Source: an uncultured Eubacterium sp. (GTDB taxonomy: Bacteria > Bacillota > Clostridia > Lachnospirales > Lachnospiraceae). Taken from it: a stretch of DNA of 8,738 nt. Under the pieces are notes generated by a model. That model had not been told where the DNA came from. It did not search any database and saw only the letters and a list, made by a program, of their open reading frames with translations. The stretch spans positions 1 to 8,738 of the forward strand of contig CAJOOU010000099.1 of assembly GCA_905236735.1 (NCBI GenBank). Reading direction: 5' to 3'. Every line of letters starts with the position of its first letter. Positions within the stretch are counted from its first letter, which is position 1. Both the position numbers and the translations under genes were made by a program. Shown one piece after another: positions 1 to 6,092 of the stretch.

Positions 1-1
1 A

Positions 2-739
2 TTTGCGGAGACTTACGGTGTAGTGGCGTATGTTATGCTGGTGCCGTCGTCGGGAAGTGTTCTTGAGGAGTATATGCCTGACGGGGCGAGGGGCTATGAC
101 TATGAAAGTCATCTGCCAAAGTCGGATATTGCTAACATTGTAAATATCTATGATACCATGTCGGATGCCGCGGATAAAGAGCAGGTGTATTACAGGACGG
201 ACCATCACTGGACGGGCCGGGGAGCATATGAGGCAAGCGTAATCTACAAGGAGGCGGAAGGTCTCGAGGTAAAGGATTACGAATACTATGAGCCTTATAC
301 TGCTACAGATGAGTTTTACGGCACTCTTTATTCCAAAGTACTCGATTCGGCATCTGTAGCCGATACGATGGAACTTCCGATGAATATTCCGGAGGTGTCG
401 GTGGAAATTTCCGGAAGGGATAATACTCTCTCGGGAATATATGACAATGACAAATTAAAGGTCAAAGATAAGTATGCGGTCTTTTTCGGAGGCAACTTCG
501 GTGAGGTTGTGATAAGCACAGGAAAAGGTACAGGTAAAAACCTGCTTGTTGTAAAAGACTCGTTTGCAAATTCTTTTGTACCTTATCTTTTAGAGGACTA
601 TGACAATATTGTCATGGTGGATTTAAGATTTTTCTCCGGAAGTGTTTCGGAGGTGGCTGAAGAATATAATGCAGGAAATATGCTTGTTCTTTATGAGATG
701 AGTAATTTCTCGCATGATATGAATTTTTATAAAATATAA
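2..739 (+). CDS. DHHW-family protein (probable surface-polymer O-acylation partner), 5'-truncated
   Basis: The frame is open to the left edge, so the gene is partial. The GTG at 23 is internal and should not be taken as the start. The visible 245 residues carry the family's name motif TDHHW (Asp67-His68-His69-Trp70 of the visible part, codons 200-211) and a C-terminal KDSF (Ser187, codon 560-562) in a VVKDSFANSFVPYL context. In AlgX/AlgJ-type SGNH-like acetyltransferases a D-x-H pair precedes the catalytic Ser in the same order, so Asp67, His69 and Ser187 are the likely triad (inference). DHHW proteins commonly sit beside MBOAT membrane acyltransferases and are thought to help O-acetylate exported polysaccharide. 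The MBOAT partner, if present, would lie left of the window. About 100-150 N-terminal residues, including any membrane anchor, are missing. The stop is 20 bp before the transglutaminase-like gene, so the two are probably co-transcribed. Confidence 0.85.
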   Translation, partial: FAETYGVVAYVMLVPSSGSVLEEYMPDGARGYDYESHLPKSDIANIVNIYDTMSDAADKEQVYYRTDHHWTGRGAYEASVIYKEAEGLEVKDYEYYEPYTATDEFYGTLYSKVLDSASVADTMELPMNIPEVSVEISGRDNTLSGIYDNDKLKVKDKYAVFFGGNFGEVVISTGKGTGKNLLVVKDSFANSFVPYLLEDYDNIVMVDLRFFSGSVSEVAEEYNAGNMLVLYEMSNFSHDMNFYKI

Positions 740-759
740 AGTATGAAAGGTGAAGAAAA

Positions 760-2001
760 ATGGAAAAAAGATCAGGAGAAGTATGGAAAGCAGTGATAGC
801 AGCAGTGCTTGTTATCGGAGTGATTGCGGCAATAGTAATGTCGGCGATGACATATATGAGAATCGACGGATATCTTGCCGAGCAGGAAAAAGCTTTAAAT
901 ACTGAAACAACAGAAAATGATGTAATCATCATGGATGAGTATGAAATCAAGGCAACCACGCAGATTTCCGATGCATATAAATCAGAAGAGTCTGCCGATG
1001 CCATTGCGGCGTTAAGCGACAGAGACAAGGAAACCCTTGATATGGCAGCAAAGGTCATTGATGAAGTTATAGAAGACGGAATGAGTGACTATGAGAAGGA
1101 AAAGGCCATCTATGACTGGATGACTACAAAGCTGGGCTCTGACAGAGGAGTGCTTACTGTTGTGCCTTCATCAGGTGAAGATTCGGACAATCCATACGGC
1201 GTACTCAAATATGGCAACGCAGTATGTGTAGGCTATGCTACCACATTCAGACTCTTTATGCAGATGCTTGATATAGAATGCATGGTTGTGCATAATTCCG
1301 AAGCATATCATTCATGGGATCTGGTAAATCTTGACGGACACTGGTATCACACGGATATTTACAGTGACTCGGGCTCAAACAGCTATGCACATTTTAATAT
1401 GAATGATTCAATGATGGCGAGTCAGCAGAACTGGGATACTTCATTTTTCCCGGCAGCAGACAGCCTGAAGTATAATGTGGCATATCAGAACATGCAGACA
1501 TTTGACAAGATTGAAGACATACCGCAGCTTGTAAGAAATGCTTTTGATGATATGACAGGCACATCTGCCTCATGCTGCATCAAGTACTCGGGAGAGGTTG
1601 ACGAGACTCTTGCCGAGAGGGCACTTGCGGTACTAAATATCATTGACAACCAGCTTATGTCATATAGCGGAAATACATATCTTGGAGGCTACAACTGGTC
1701 ATACTCGGAAGAAGATGATACATACTTCCTCCTTGTATCAATGTATAAATATGATGACAGCTTAAATTCATCAAACACAAATGATGCACTTACTGAAGAA
1801 GAGCAGGAAGAGTTTAATACCACAATCTATGATTTATTTTCTGACCTTTTCGGAGATTCTTCATACTCGGAAGGATACGATGATTATTCTGATGACGAAA
1901 CAGCTGTTGGCGTAGAAATTACTGAAGGAGAAGATGATTCGGCTCTTGATGAAAGCTATGATACAGAAACTACAGTTGTCATGGATGAAGAAGGTGAATA
2001 G
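760..2001 (+). CDS. membrane-anchored transglutaminase-like protein with acidic C-terminal tail
   Basis: The ATG at 760 follows an AAAGGTG ribosome binding site and gives 413 residues. A single hydrophobic segment at residues 11-31 after a basic N-terminus (MEKRSGEVWK) predicts an N-terminal anchor with the rest outside the cell. Residues 110-205 form a transglutaminase-like papain-fold domain. The catalytic residues are readable as Cys156 (NAVCVGYA), His184 (AYHSWD) and Asp199 (WYHTDIY), in the family order. Residues 245-335 form a second small folded region that I cannot name. From about residue 340 the chain is low-complexity and rich in Asp, Glu, Ser and Tyr, down to the terminal DEEGE. 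Such domains in bacteria act as proteases or as amide-forming or cross-linking enzymes; the substrate here is unknown. The gene lies between a DHHW protein and a DUF4358 lipoprotein, with only one base before the latter, so a cell-surface role is likely. Confidence 0.85.
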   Translation: MEKRSGEVWKAVIAAVLVIGVIAAIVMSAMTYMRIDGYLAEQEKALNTETTENDVIIMDEYEIKATTQISDAYKSEESADAIAALSDRDKETLDMAAKVIDEVIEDGMSDYEKEKAIYDWMTTKLGSDRGVLTVVPSSGEDSDNPYGVLKYGNAVCVGYATTFRLFMQMLDIECMVVHNSEAYHSWDLVNLDGHWYHTDIYSDSGSNSYAHFNMNDSMMASQQNWDTSFFPAADSLKYNVAYQNMQTFDKIEDIPQLVRNAFDDMTGTSASCCIKYSGEVDETLAERALAVLNIIDNQLMSYSGNTYLGGYNWSYSEEDDTYFLLVSMYKYDDSLNSSNTNDALTEEEQEEFNTTIYDLFSDLFGDSSYSEGYDDYSDDETAVGVEITEGEDDSALDESYDTETTVVMDEEGE

Positions 2002-2002
2002 G

Positions 2003-2497
2003 ATGAAAAAAAAGATAATTTGCTTTATGGCGGCGCTTGCACTTTTGGTGTGTGGGTGCTCAGATGGCGGCGCGAGCGCAGATGCGGAAACGGTAAGTAT
2101 GTATGATTTGTCAAAGGCTATGCTATCGGCAGATGACAGCCTGCCGGATATGACGAGCGTATCAAGCTCGGATGATGATGCGGAGAATCTCTTCGGTTAC
2201 TTGTCCGACCTTGAATATGACAAGGTTGACAGCTTTTTCTTAAGCTACTCATCGGAAGGACTTGCCGATGAGATAGCTGTAATAGCTGTAAAAGATATTT
2301 CCGATGTAAGTGAAGCCAAAGATACTTTGGACGCGCAGGTGAAAAGCCGCCTTAATACATATACCCAGTATGATCCGTCTCAGGTAGAGAGGGTAGAGGA
2401 CGCTGTTGTATTTACAAGCGGGCGCTACGCAGTACTGATAATATGTGACAAAAGTGATGCCGTAAAGGCGGCGTTTAATGATTTTATATCGCAATAG
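2003..2497 (+). CDS. DUF4358-type lipoprotein
   Basis: I chose the ATG at 2003 over an in-frame ATG at 1934 because it begins a textbook lipoprotein signal: MKKK, a hydrophobic stretch, then the lipobox VCGC with the lipidated Cys at residue 19. The ribosome binding site (GAAGGTG, about 1990-1996) lies in the end of the preceding gene, whose stop is one base upstream, so translational coupling is likely. The protein has 164 residues. After a Ser/Asp-rich linker the mature part ends in a compact alpha/beta domain (ADEIAVIAVKD, a long helix, then AVVFTSGRYAVLIICDKSD), which matches my memory of DUF4358, common in Lachnospiraceae and of unknown function. It is probably bound to the outer face of the membrane. 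The last 14 bp overlap tail-to-tail with the minus-strand CHR-family transporter gene. Confidence 0.8.
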   Translation: MKKKIICFMAALALLVCGCSDGGASADAETVSMYDLSKAMLSADDSLPDMTSVSSSDDDAENLFGYLSDLEYDKVDSFFLSYSSEGLADEIAVIAVKDISDVSEAKDTLDAQVKSRLNTYTQYDPSQVERVEDAVVFTSGRYAVLIICDKSDAVKAAFNDFISQ

Positions 2498-3968
2498 TAA
2501 AGCCGTTGCAGATAAGAAGACCAAGAGCAGCCGAAACCAGTATAAGGACGAGGTTGCTCTTTTTCTTTGCAAAATAAAGGTAGAGGTTTATCAGGGTAAT
2601 TAGTGCGGTAATAAAGGCTACGGTTATGGTGCTTATACCATTGGTTGTGCCTGCGTTTAAGTTGGAGTAAAACATTGATAAAAGTACATTTAAAAGCAGC
2701 CCCGATATAATAGGACGGATCCACCTTGATATCATCTGAAATACTTCTACTTCTTCGAAGTTGTCATATACATGATAGATAGCGCAAAATACCACACCTG
2801 AGGCAGCAACACTTACCGCAAAACCGGAAAGGGAAAAAATAAGGGACATTGTCACGCTGCCTGTCAGGTTATAGCCGAGATAATATGATATACCTGTAAG
2901 TGTTTTGCAAAGTATTGAACCGGGAAGGATGTTTACAATCGGAACGAGGTAGTTGTAAAACTGGGTTTCGGTAAGTGTCCCTCCCTCTACGAAAATACCG
3001 TCGGCTATTGTTATATATGCATCTCCGCCGCCGAAGGATGCGAGAGATGAGCCGAATCCGTTGGTTATAAAGGTTATTATCTGGGGGTGAAGGATGAGGG
3101 CGGGGATGGAAAGAACCAAAATAAACAAAAGCCATGACACTACTTCAACAAAGATTCGTTTGATGTTGGTGTTGTGAGCGTTTTTAACTCTCTGTCCGCT
3201 GCCACCGGTAACTATGCTCATATAAAGCCCCCATATTGCCAGGGCAGCCATAATCACGAGTACGGTATTTTTTACCGCAGATGATGTGATAAGCTGGATT
3301 TTGCCTACGCATAAGAGGTAGACCGCAATCAGCGCTCCTGCCACAGGTACCCTTGTCCATGTAAAACGGCAGTGGGTAAAAAGAATCCAGAAAAAGGCTA
3401 TTATAAGCACATTAACCGTTGAAAGTCCAAAGATGGGACTGCCTTCGAGAGACAGTATTTTAAAAATGTTTTTGCCGCAGGTAAGGACGAAAACCACGGA
3501 CATAATTATTACGGTATTTATGAAGTTGTGTTTTCCTCTGGAATATGCAACCTTAAGGCTGTTTGTGACATAGGAAATGAGCAGACAGCAAATAAAAGAG
3601 CCGAGTCCTATGGAGAGAAACTGTATCTGCTTAAAGAGGGTGTTGCCGAGTGCGGATAACAGGGTGAGTATCATAAGTGTGAATAAGACTCCGGGAAGGG
3701 TCATGGATACTCCGGCACCTATCATGCCTTTTATGCCTCCGATACGCTTGCCTATGCCGACTGAAATTTCAACCGGCAGAGCGCCGGGAGTGATACAGGC
3801 TACAACAACATCTTTATTGTATTCGTCTTCGTTTATCATAGCCTTGTCTTCTACGACTTCCCTTTCTATTACGGGAATGAGGGCGCTTCCGCCTCCAAAA
3901 CCTATGCAGCCGATTTTAAAAAGCGATGCAAAAAGTCTTTTAAGGTCTGTTCGATTTTTTTCTTCCAT
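2484..3968 (-). CDS. chrA: CHR (chromate transporter) family protein, long two-domain form
   Basis: An upstream ATG at 4091 is in frame, but it would run through the intergenic region into the divergent WYL gene. The ATG at 3968 has an AGGAG site 5 bp upstream and starts a sensible protein (MEEKNRTDLKRLF), giving 494 residues. The chain is strongly hydrophobic with many membrane segments. The CHR signature occurs twice. The first half has GFGGGSALIPVIE (FGGG at 24-27) and TPGALP (61-64). The second half has SFGGGDAYITIA (FGGG at 312-315) and LPGSIL (349-352). This marks an internal duplication fused in one gene. A middle region (about 150-255) adds further hydrophobic segments, making it longer than the two-domain chromate transporters I know (about 400-450 residues). 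Family members export chromate in exchange or by proton antiport. The true substrate here could be another anion, so the gene symbol denotes family only. It is divergent from a WYL regulator, its likely controller (inference). Confidence 0.85.
   Translation of the reverse strand: MEEKNRTDLKRLFASLFKIGCIGFGGGSALIPVIEREVVEDKAMINEDEYNKDVVVACITPGALPVEISVGIGKRIGGIKGMIGAGVSMTLPGVLFTLMILTLLSALGNTLFKQIQFLSIGLGSFICCLLISYVTNSLKVAYSRGKHNFINTVIIMSVVFVLTCGKNIFKILSLEGSPIFGLSTVNVLIIAFFWILFTHCRFTWTRVPVAGALIAVYLLCVGKIQLITSSAVKNTVLVIMAALAIWGLYMSIVTGGSGQRVKNAHNTNIKRIFVEVVSWLLFILVLSIPALILHPQIITFITNGFGSSLASFGGGDAYITIADGIFVEGGTLTETQFYNYLVPIVNILPGSILCKTLTGISYYLGYNLTGSVTMSLIFSLSGFAVSVAASGVVFCAIYHVYDNFEEVEVFQMISRWIRPIISGLLLNVLLSMFYSNLNAGTTNGISTITVAFITALITLINLYLYFAKKKSNLVLILVSAALGLLICNGFTIAI
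2523..2568 (+). terminator. candidate intrinsic terminator of the DHHW/transglutaminase/DUF4358 operon
   Basis: The arm at 2523-2532 (AAGAGCAGCC) pairs with 2552-2561 (GGTTGCTCTT), giving 10 bp with one G-U wobble and a 19-nt loop. It is followed by a T-rich tract with one C (2560-2568). It starts 25 bp after the DUF4358 stop in the right orientation to end that operon. It lies wholly inside the opposite-strand transporter gene. The large loop and interrupted T-tract make it a moderate call. Confidence 0.4.
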
Positions 3969-4066
3969 AAGTGCTCCTAAAGTTTTAAAATGATTATGGA
4001 AATAATTCCTTAAGAGATTATAAACCAGAAACCTTAAAAATAAAATAAATTTTTTTGGAGGGGAAG
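3969..4066. promoter_or_regulatory. divergent control region between the chrA-like gene and the WYL regulator
   Basis: These 98 AT-rich bases must hold both promoters. The best -10 candidates overlap on opposite strands: TATAAT on the minus strand (4022 to 4017) for the transporter and TATAAA on the plus strand (4019-4024) for the regulator. Neither has a convincing -35 box. A short inverted repeat GGAA-N4-TTCC (3998-4009) and two CCTTAA copies (4008-4013 and 4032-4037) flank this point and are possible operator sequence. The region ends in the strong GGAGGGG ribosome binding site (4057-4063) of the WYL gene. Confidence 0.35.
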
Positions 4067-5077
4067 ATGAAAGAGAAAACGCCACGCTCAAACCAGAAGC
4101 TTAAAATCCTGTATCTTTTAAAGGTACTTCTTGAAAATACGGATGAAGAGCATGATATCACCATGCAGCAGATAATAAACTATCTCGAAGGATATGATGT
4201 GACGGCGGAGAGAAAAAGTCTGTATGATGATATGGAAAAGTTGAGGGATTTCGGCTATGACATAATAATGACACAGTACGGCAAAAGCTTTCATTACAAG
4301 ATAGGCAGCAGGGATTTTGAACTGGCAGAGCTGAAGCTTTTGGTGGACTCGGTACAGTCTGCAAGGTTTTTGTCGGAAAAAAAGTCGGCGGCTCTTATAA
4401 GAAAACTTGAATCTCTCGCCAGCAGACATGAGGCTTCCAAACTGCACAGACAGGTTTATGTATCCGGAAGAGTAAAGTCGATGAATGAAAGCATTATCTA
4501 CAATGTTGATTCTATCCACAGCGCAATAGGAGCGGACAGAAAGATTTCTTTCAGGTATTTTAACTGGAATCCGCAAAAACAGCCCGAACTGCGCCATGGC
4601 GGGGAAAGATATGTGATAAGCCCCTGGGCACTTACATGGAGCGATGATAACTACTATATGATTGGTTATGATGAAAAGGCGGGCATAATAAAGCATTATC
4701 GTGTTGATAAGATGCTTGATATAAGGACGGAGGATATAAAAAGAGAGGGAAGGTCGTCTTTTAAGGCCGTGGATGTGGCAGACTATACAAAAAAGATGTT
4801 TTCAATGTTTGAAGGCAGGGAGAGCCATGTAAGGATGAGGTGCCATAATTCAATGGCCGGAGTAATCATCGACAGATTCGGTAAGGATGTGGTTATGATA
4901 AAAGACGGAGAGGAGCATTTTACGGTATCTGTTTCGGTGGCATTAAGCAGACATTTTCTGGGCTGGGTAATGGCTCTTGGAGAAGGAGTGGAAATAACAG
5001 GACCGGATGAGGTGCTTGAGATAGTCAGGGGCGAAATAGCAAAAATGGCAAAGCGCTATCTTGACAAAGAAGGTTAA
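4067..5077 (+). CDS. WYL-domain transcriptional regulator
   Basis: The ATG at 4067 sits 3 bp after GGAGGGG. A TTG at 4055 is in frame but would place that site inside the gene, so I reject it. The product has 336 residues. Residues 10-70 form a winged helix-turn-helix of the DeoR/WYL kind (ITMQQIINYLEGYDVTAERKS as recognition region, then DDMEKLRDFGYDI). Residues 145-225 form the WYL domain: RKISFRYFNW, YVISPWALTWSDDNYYMIGYD and HYRVDKM. The name motif is degenerate here, YYM (196-198) in place of WYL. Residues 240-330 look like the usual C-terminal extension. WYL proteins respond to ligands, sometimes nucleotides or nucleic acid. The divergent position makes the CHR-family transporter the obvious target (inference). 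The 3' end contains the -35 box of the downstream ohrR-like gene. Confidence 0.87.
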   Translation: MKEKTPRSNQKLKILYLLKVLLENTDEEHDITMQQIINYLEGYDVTAERKSLYDDMEKLRDFGYDIIMTQYGKSFHYKIGSRDFELAELKLLVDSVQSARFLSEKKSAALIRKLESLASRHEASKLHRQVYVSGRVKSMNESIIYNVDSIHSAIGADRKISFRYFNWNPQKQPELRHGGERYVISPWALTWSDDNYYMIGYDEKAGIIKHYRVDKMLDIRTEDIKREGRSSFKAVDVADYTKKMFSMFEGRESHVRMRCHNSMAGVIIDRFGKDVVMIKDGEEHFTVSVSVALSRHFLGWVMALGEGVEITGPDEVLEIVRGEIAKMAKRYLDKEG

Positions 5078-5089
5078 GTTGTATACAAT
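5061..5089 (+). promoter_or_regulatory. ohrR promoter with overlapping palindromic OhrR operator
   Basis: A near-consensus promoter: TTGACA (5061-5066), a 17-bp spacer and TACAAT (5084-5089). The -35 lies in the last codons of the WYL gene. The -10 overlaps a perfect 10-bp palindrome TTGTATACAA (5079-5088). From memory, OhrR operators in Bacillus are built of TACAAT/ATTGTA half-sites with this same junction, so binding of the product would block its own promoter. The start codon at 5124 has an AGAGGTG site. Confidence 0.72.
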
Positions 5090-5123
5090 CATTAAAGGAA
5101 TTTGATAATTCAGAGGTGAAAAA

Positions 5124-5564
5124 ATGTCAGAAGAAAAATATGACTGTCTTAAGCTGGCCAATCAGCTTTGCTTTCCTTTATACGCATGTTCAAAGGAGGT
5201 AATCAGACGATACAAACCGTATCTTGATGAGGTTAATCTTACATATACACAGTATATTGCCATGATGGTAATGTGGGAACAGAAAAAACTCAGCGTAAAG
5301 CAGCTCGGAGAATATCTGTATCTTGATTCGGGCACTCTTACCCCGGTACTTAAAAAACTTGAAGAAAAGGGATATGTAACCAGAGCAAGGTCGCACTCGG
5401 ATGAGAGAATGCTTGAGGTGGAGATTACAGATGAGGGCATGGCACTTAAAGAAAAATGCCAGAATATACCATCCCAGATGGGAGGATGTGTTGCGCTTTC
5501 TCCGGATGAGTCGGAATCATTGTACAGACTTCTTTATAAAATACTTGGAAATATAAAAAATTAG
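5124..5564 (+). CDS. ohrR: OhrR-like MarR-family organic peroxide sensor/repressor
   Basis: At 146 residues it has the usual OhrR length and closely resembles Bacillus subtilis OhrR as I recall it. The N-terminal NQLCFPLYA carries the peroxide-reactive cysteine at Cys16 (Cys15 in B. subtilis). Tyr30 and Tyr41 match the two tyrosines that hydrogen-bond that cysteine. The winged helix follows: LSVKQLGEYLYLDSGTLTP is the recognition helix region (about 56-74), and residues 84-100 (YVTRARSHSDERMLEVE) form the wing. Family members repress an ohr peroxidase until the cysteine is oxidised. Here there is no ohr gene in the window and the next gene is on the opposite strand. Extra cysteines occur at 8, 22, 112 and 122. 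Cys122 lies near where two-cysteine OhrR proteins (Xanthomonas type, Cys22/Cys127) have their resolving cysteine. The gene is expected to repress itself through the palindrome at 5079-5088. The stop codon lies inside the terminator stem. Confidence 0.88.
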   Translation: MSEEKYDCLKLANQLCFPLYACSKEVIRRYKPYLDEVNLTYTQYIAMMVMWEQKKLSVKQLGEYLYLDSGTLTPVLKKLEEKGYVTRARSHSDERMLEVEITDEGMALKEKCQNIPSQMGGCVALSPDESESLYRLLYKILGNIKN

Positions 5565-5585
5565 GGCAGTGCCCTAATTTTTTTT
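5555..5585. terminator. bidirectional intrinsic terminator
   Basis: The arm at 5555-5567 (AAAAAATTAGGGC) pairs perfectly with 5571-5583 (GCCCTAATTTTTT) around an AGT loop, giving 13 bp. Eight Ts (5578-5585) follow on the plus strand, and the A-run gives the T-tract on the minus strand. It therefore serves both the ohrR-like gene and the convergent 105-residue gene that ends at 5603. The ohrR stop codon (5562-5564) is part of the stem. Confidence 0.9.
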
Positions 5586-5602
5586 ACAATAGGAAATATC
5601 AT

Positions 5603-5920
5603 TTACTGTTTGTTCTCTTTTTTTCCTAAAAAGGCAGTTGCTATATTTACATTCTGCGCCATGGTTTTAAGGGCAGATAAATTGGTCTGCATATAGGTTT
5701 CGAGCTGGGCAACTTCATCATCGGTAAACCCGCTGTTTGATGAAATTGTACACATTGGTATGACGCCTTCTGCGCTGCGGCTGCTATCGGAGAAGGTAAT
5801 ATATGCTATCTTGCGGCCGTCCTTTTCGCATATGGGTGAAACCTGCATGTTAAGTTCGCCTGATGAATTATTTGAGGGAGTATCGGCCGGTGTTTTTGAT
5901 GGCAGCGAAAAATCTTCCAT
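5603..5920 (-). CDS. small soluble protein of unknown function (105 aa)
   Basis: The frame is open upstream to 6202, but the ATG at 5920 is the only start with a proper site (AGGAGG, 5926-5931, 5 bp away) and it lies downstream of an extended -10 promoter. The protein has no signal peptide or membrane segment. Residues 1-21 are a disordered-looking Ser/Pro/Thr/Asn stretch (PSKTPADTPSNNSS). Residues 22-62 are beta-rich (GELNMQVSPICEKD, RKIAYITFSD, EGVIPMCTIS). Residues 65-98 form a likely amphipathic helix (FTDDEVAQLETYMQ...), ending in the basic GKKENKQ. Short proteins with this GFTDDEV-helix ending seem familiar to me from Lachnospiraceae, but I can assign no family name or function. It is probably monocistronic: divergent from glmS and terminated by the shared hairpin at 5555-5585. 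Confidence 0.72.
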   Translation of the reverse strand: MEDFSLPSKTPADTPSNNSSGELNMQVSPICEKDGRKIAYITFSDSSRSAEGVIPMCTISSNSGFTDDEVAQLETYMQTNLSALKTMAQNVNIATAFLGKKENKQ

Positions 5921-5957
5921 AGTATCCTCCTGTCGTAAAGGCATAAAATCTATCTTA

Positions 5958-5966
5958 ATTATACCA
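5958..5966 (-). promoter_or_regulatory. extended -10 promoter of the 105-residue gene
   Basis: Read on the minus strand this is TGGTATAAT, a perfect TATAAT with the extended TGn. It lies 37 bp upstream of the ATG, predicting a leader of about 30 nt. No good -35 box is visible (TCGTTT at the right distance), as is typical of extended -10 promoters. Confidence 0.55.
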
Positions 5967-5984
5967 CGAAGTAGCGAGGAAAAC

Positions 5985-6060
5985 GAGAGTTTACTCTCAC
6001 TTGACGAGCACACGCGATAATAGCCGCTTGCGGCTATTATACAACAGACCTTTAGGTCTG
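5985..6060. repeat. cluster of three perfect inverted repeats, each with a TT centre
   Basis: Three non-overlapping perfect inverted repeats stand in a row. The first is GAGAGT-TT-ACTCTC (5985-5998, 6-bp arms). The second has 11-bp arms, ATAATAGCCGC (6017-6027) and GCGGCTATTAT (6030-6040), around TT. The third is CAGACCT-TT-AGGTCTG (6045-6060, 7-bp arms). They occupy the space between the divergent promoters of the 105-residue gene and glmS. They may be tandem operators, an interspersed small repeat, or hairpins in a longer glmS transcript. None is followed directly by a T-tract, so they are not ordinary terminators. Confidence 0.8.
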
Positions 6061-6083
6061 AGATATACTTTTTTGCAAAATTG

Positions 6084-6092
6084 TGGTAAGAT
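6084..6092 (+). promoter_or_regulatory. candidate extended -10 promoter of glmS
   Basis: TGGTAAGAT has an extended TGn followed by TAAGAT (4 of 6 matches to TATAAT). It lies 43 bp before the glmS ATG and mirrors the TGGTATAAT of the divergent gene. TATACT at 6064-6069 is a rival -10. Neither has a clear -35. The ribosome binding site GAAGGA is at 6121-6126. Confidence 0.35.

Noticed and set aside
1934..2002. Upstream ATG at 1934 for the DUF4358 lipoprotein
   Set aside because: It would bury the lipoprotein signal peptide behind 23 residues and overlap the transglutaminase-like gene out of frame. The ATG at 2003 has a site and a proper lipobox.
2406..2417. TTGTA-TT-TACAA inverted repeat resembling an OhrR site
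   Set aside because: It lies inside the DUF4358 coding sequence, far from any promoter, and has different half-site spacing from the site at 5079-5088.
2420..2480. Terminator for the minus-strand transporter gene inside the DUF4358 gene
   Set aside because: Only a 4-bp GCCG/CGGC stem with a short, distant T-run is visible; too weak to call.
3577..3993. Open plus-strand frame of 138 codons across the transporter gene
   Set aside because: It is a shadow frame antisense to the clear CHR-family protein, and its own composition (Pro/Ser/Met-rich) matches no family.
3969..4091. N-terminal extension of the CHR-family gene to an ATG at 4091
   Set aside because: It would cross the whole promoter region and overlap the divergent WYL gene. 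The ATG at 3968 has a good ribosome binding site and starts the expected protein.
6017..6074. Palindromes 2 and 3 plus the T6 run at 6069-6074 as a terminator
   Set aside because: The T-run begins 8 nt after the last stem, no gene ends upstream on the plus strand, and the stretch lies just before glmS.
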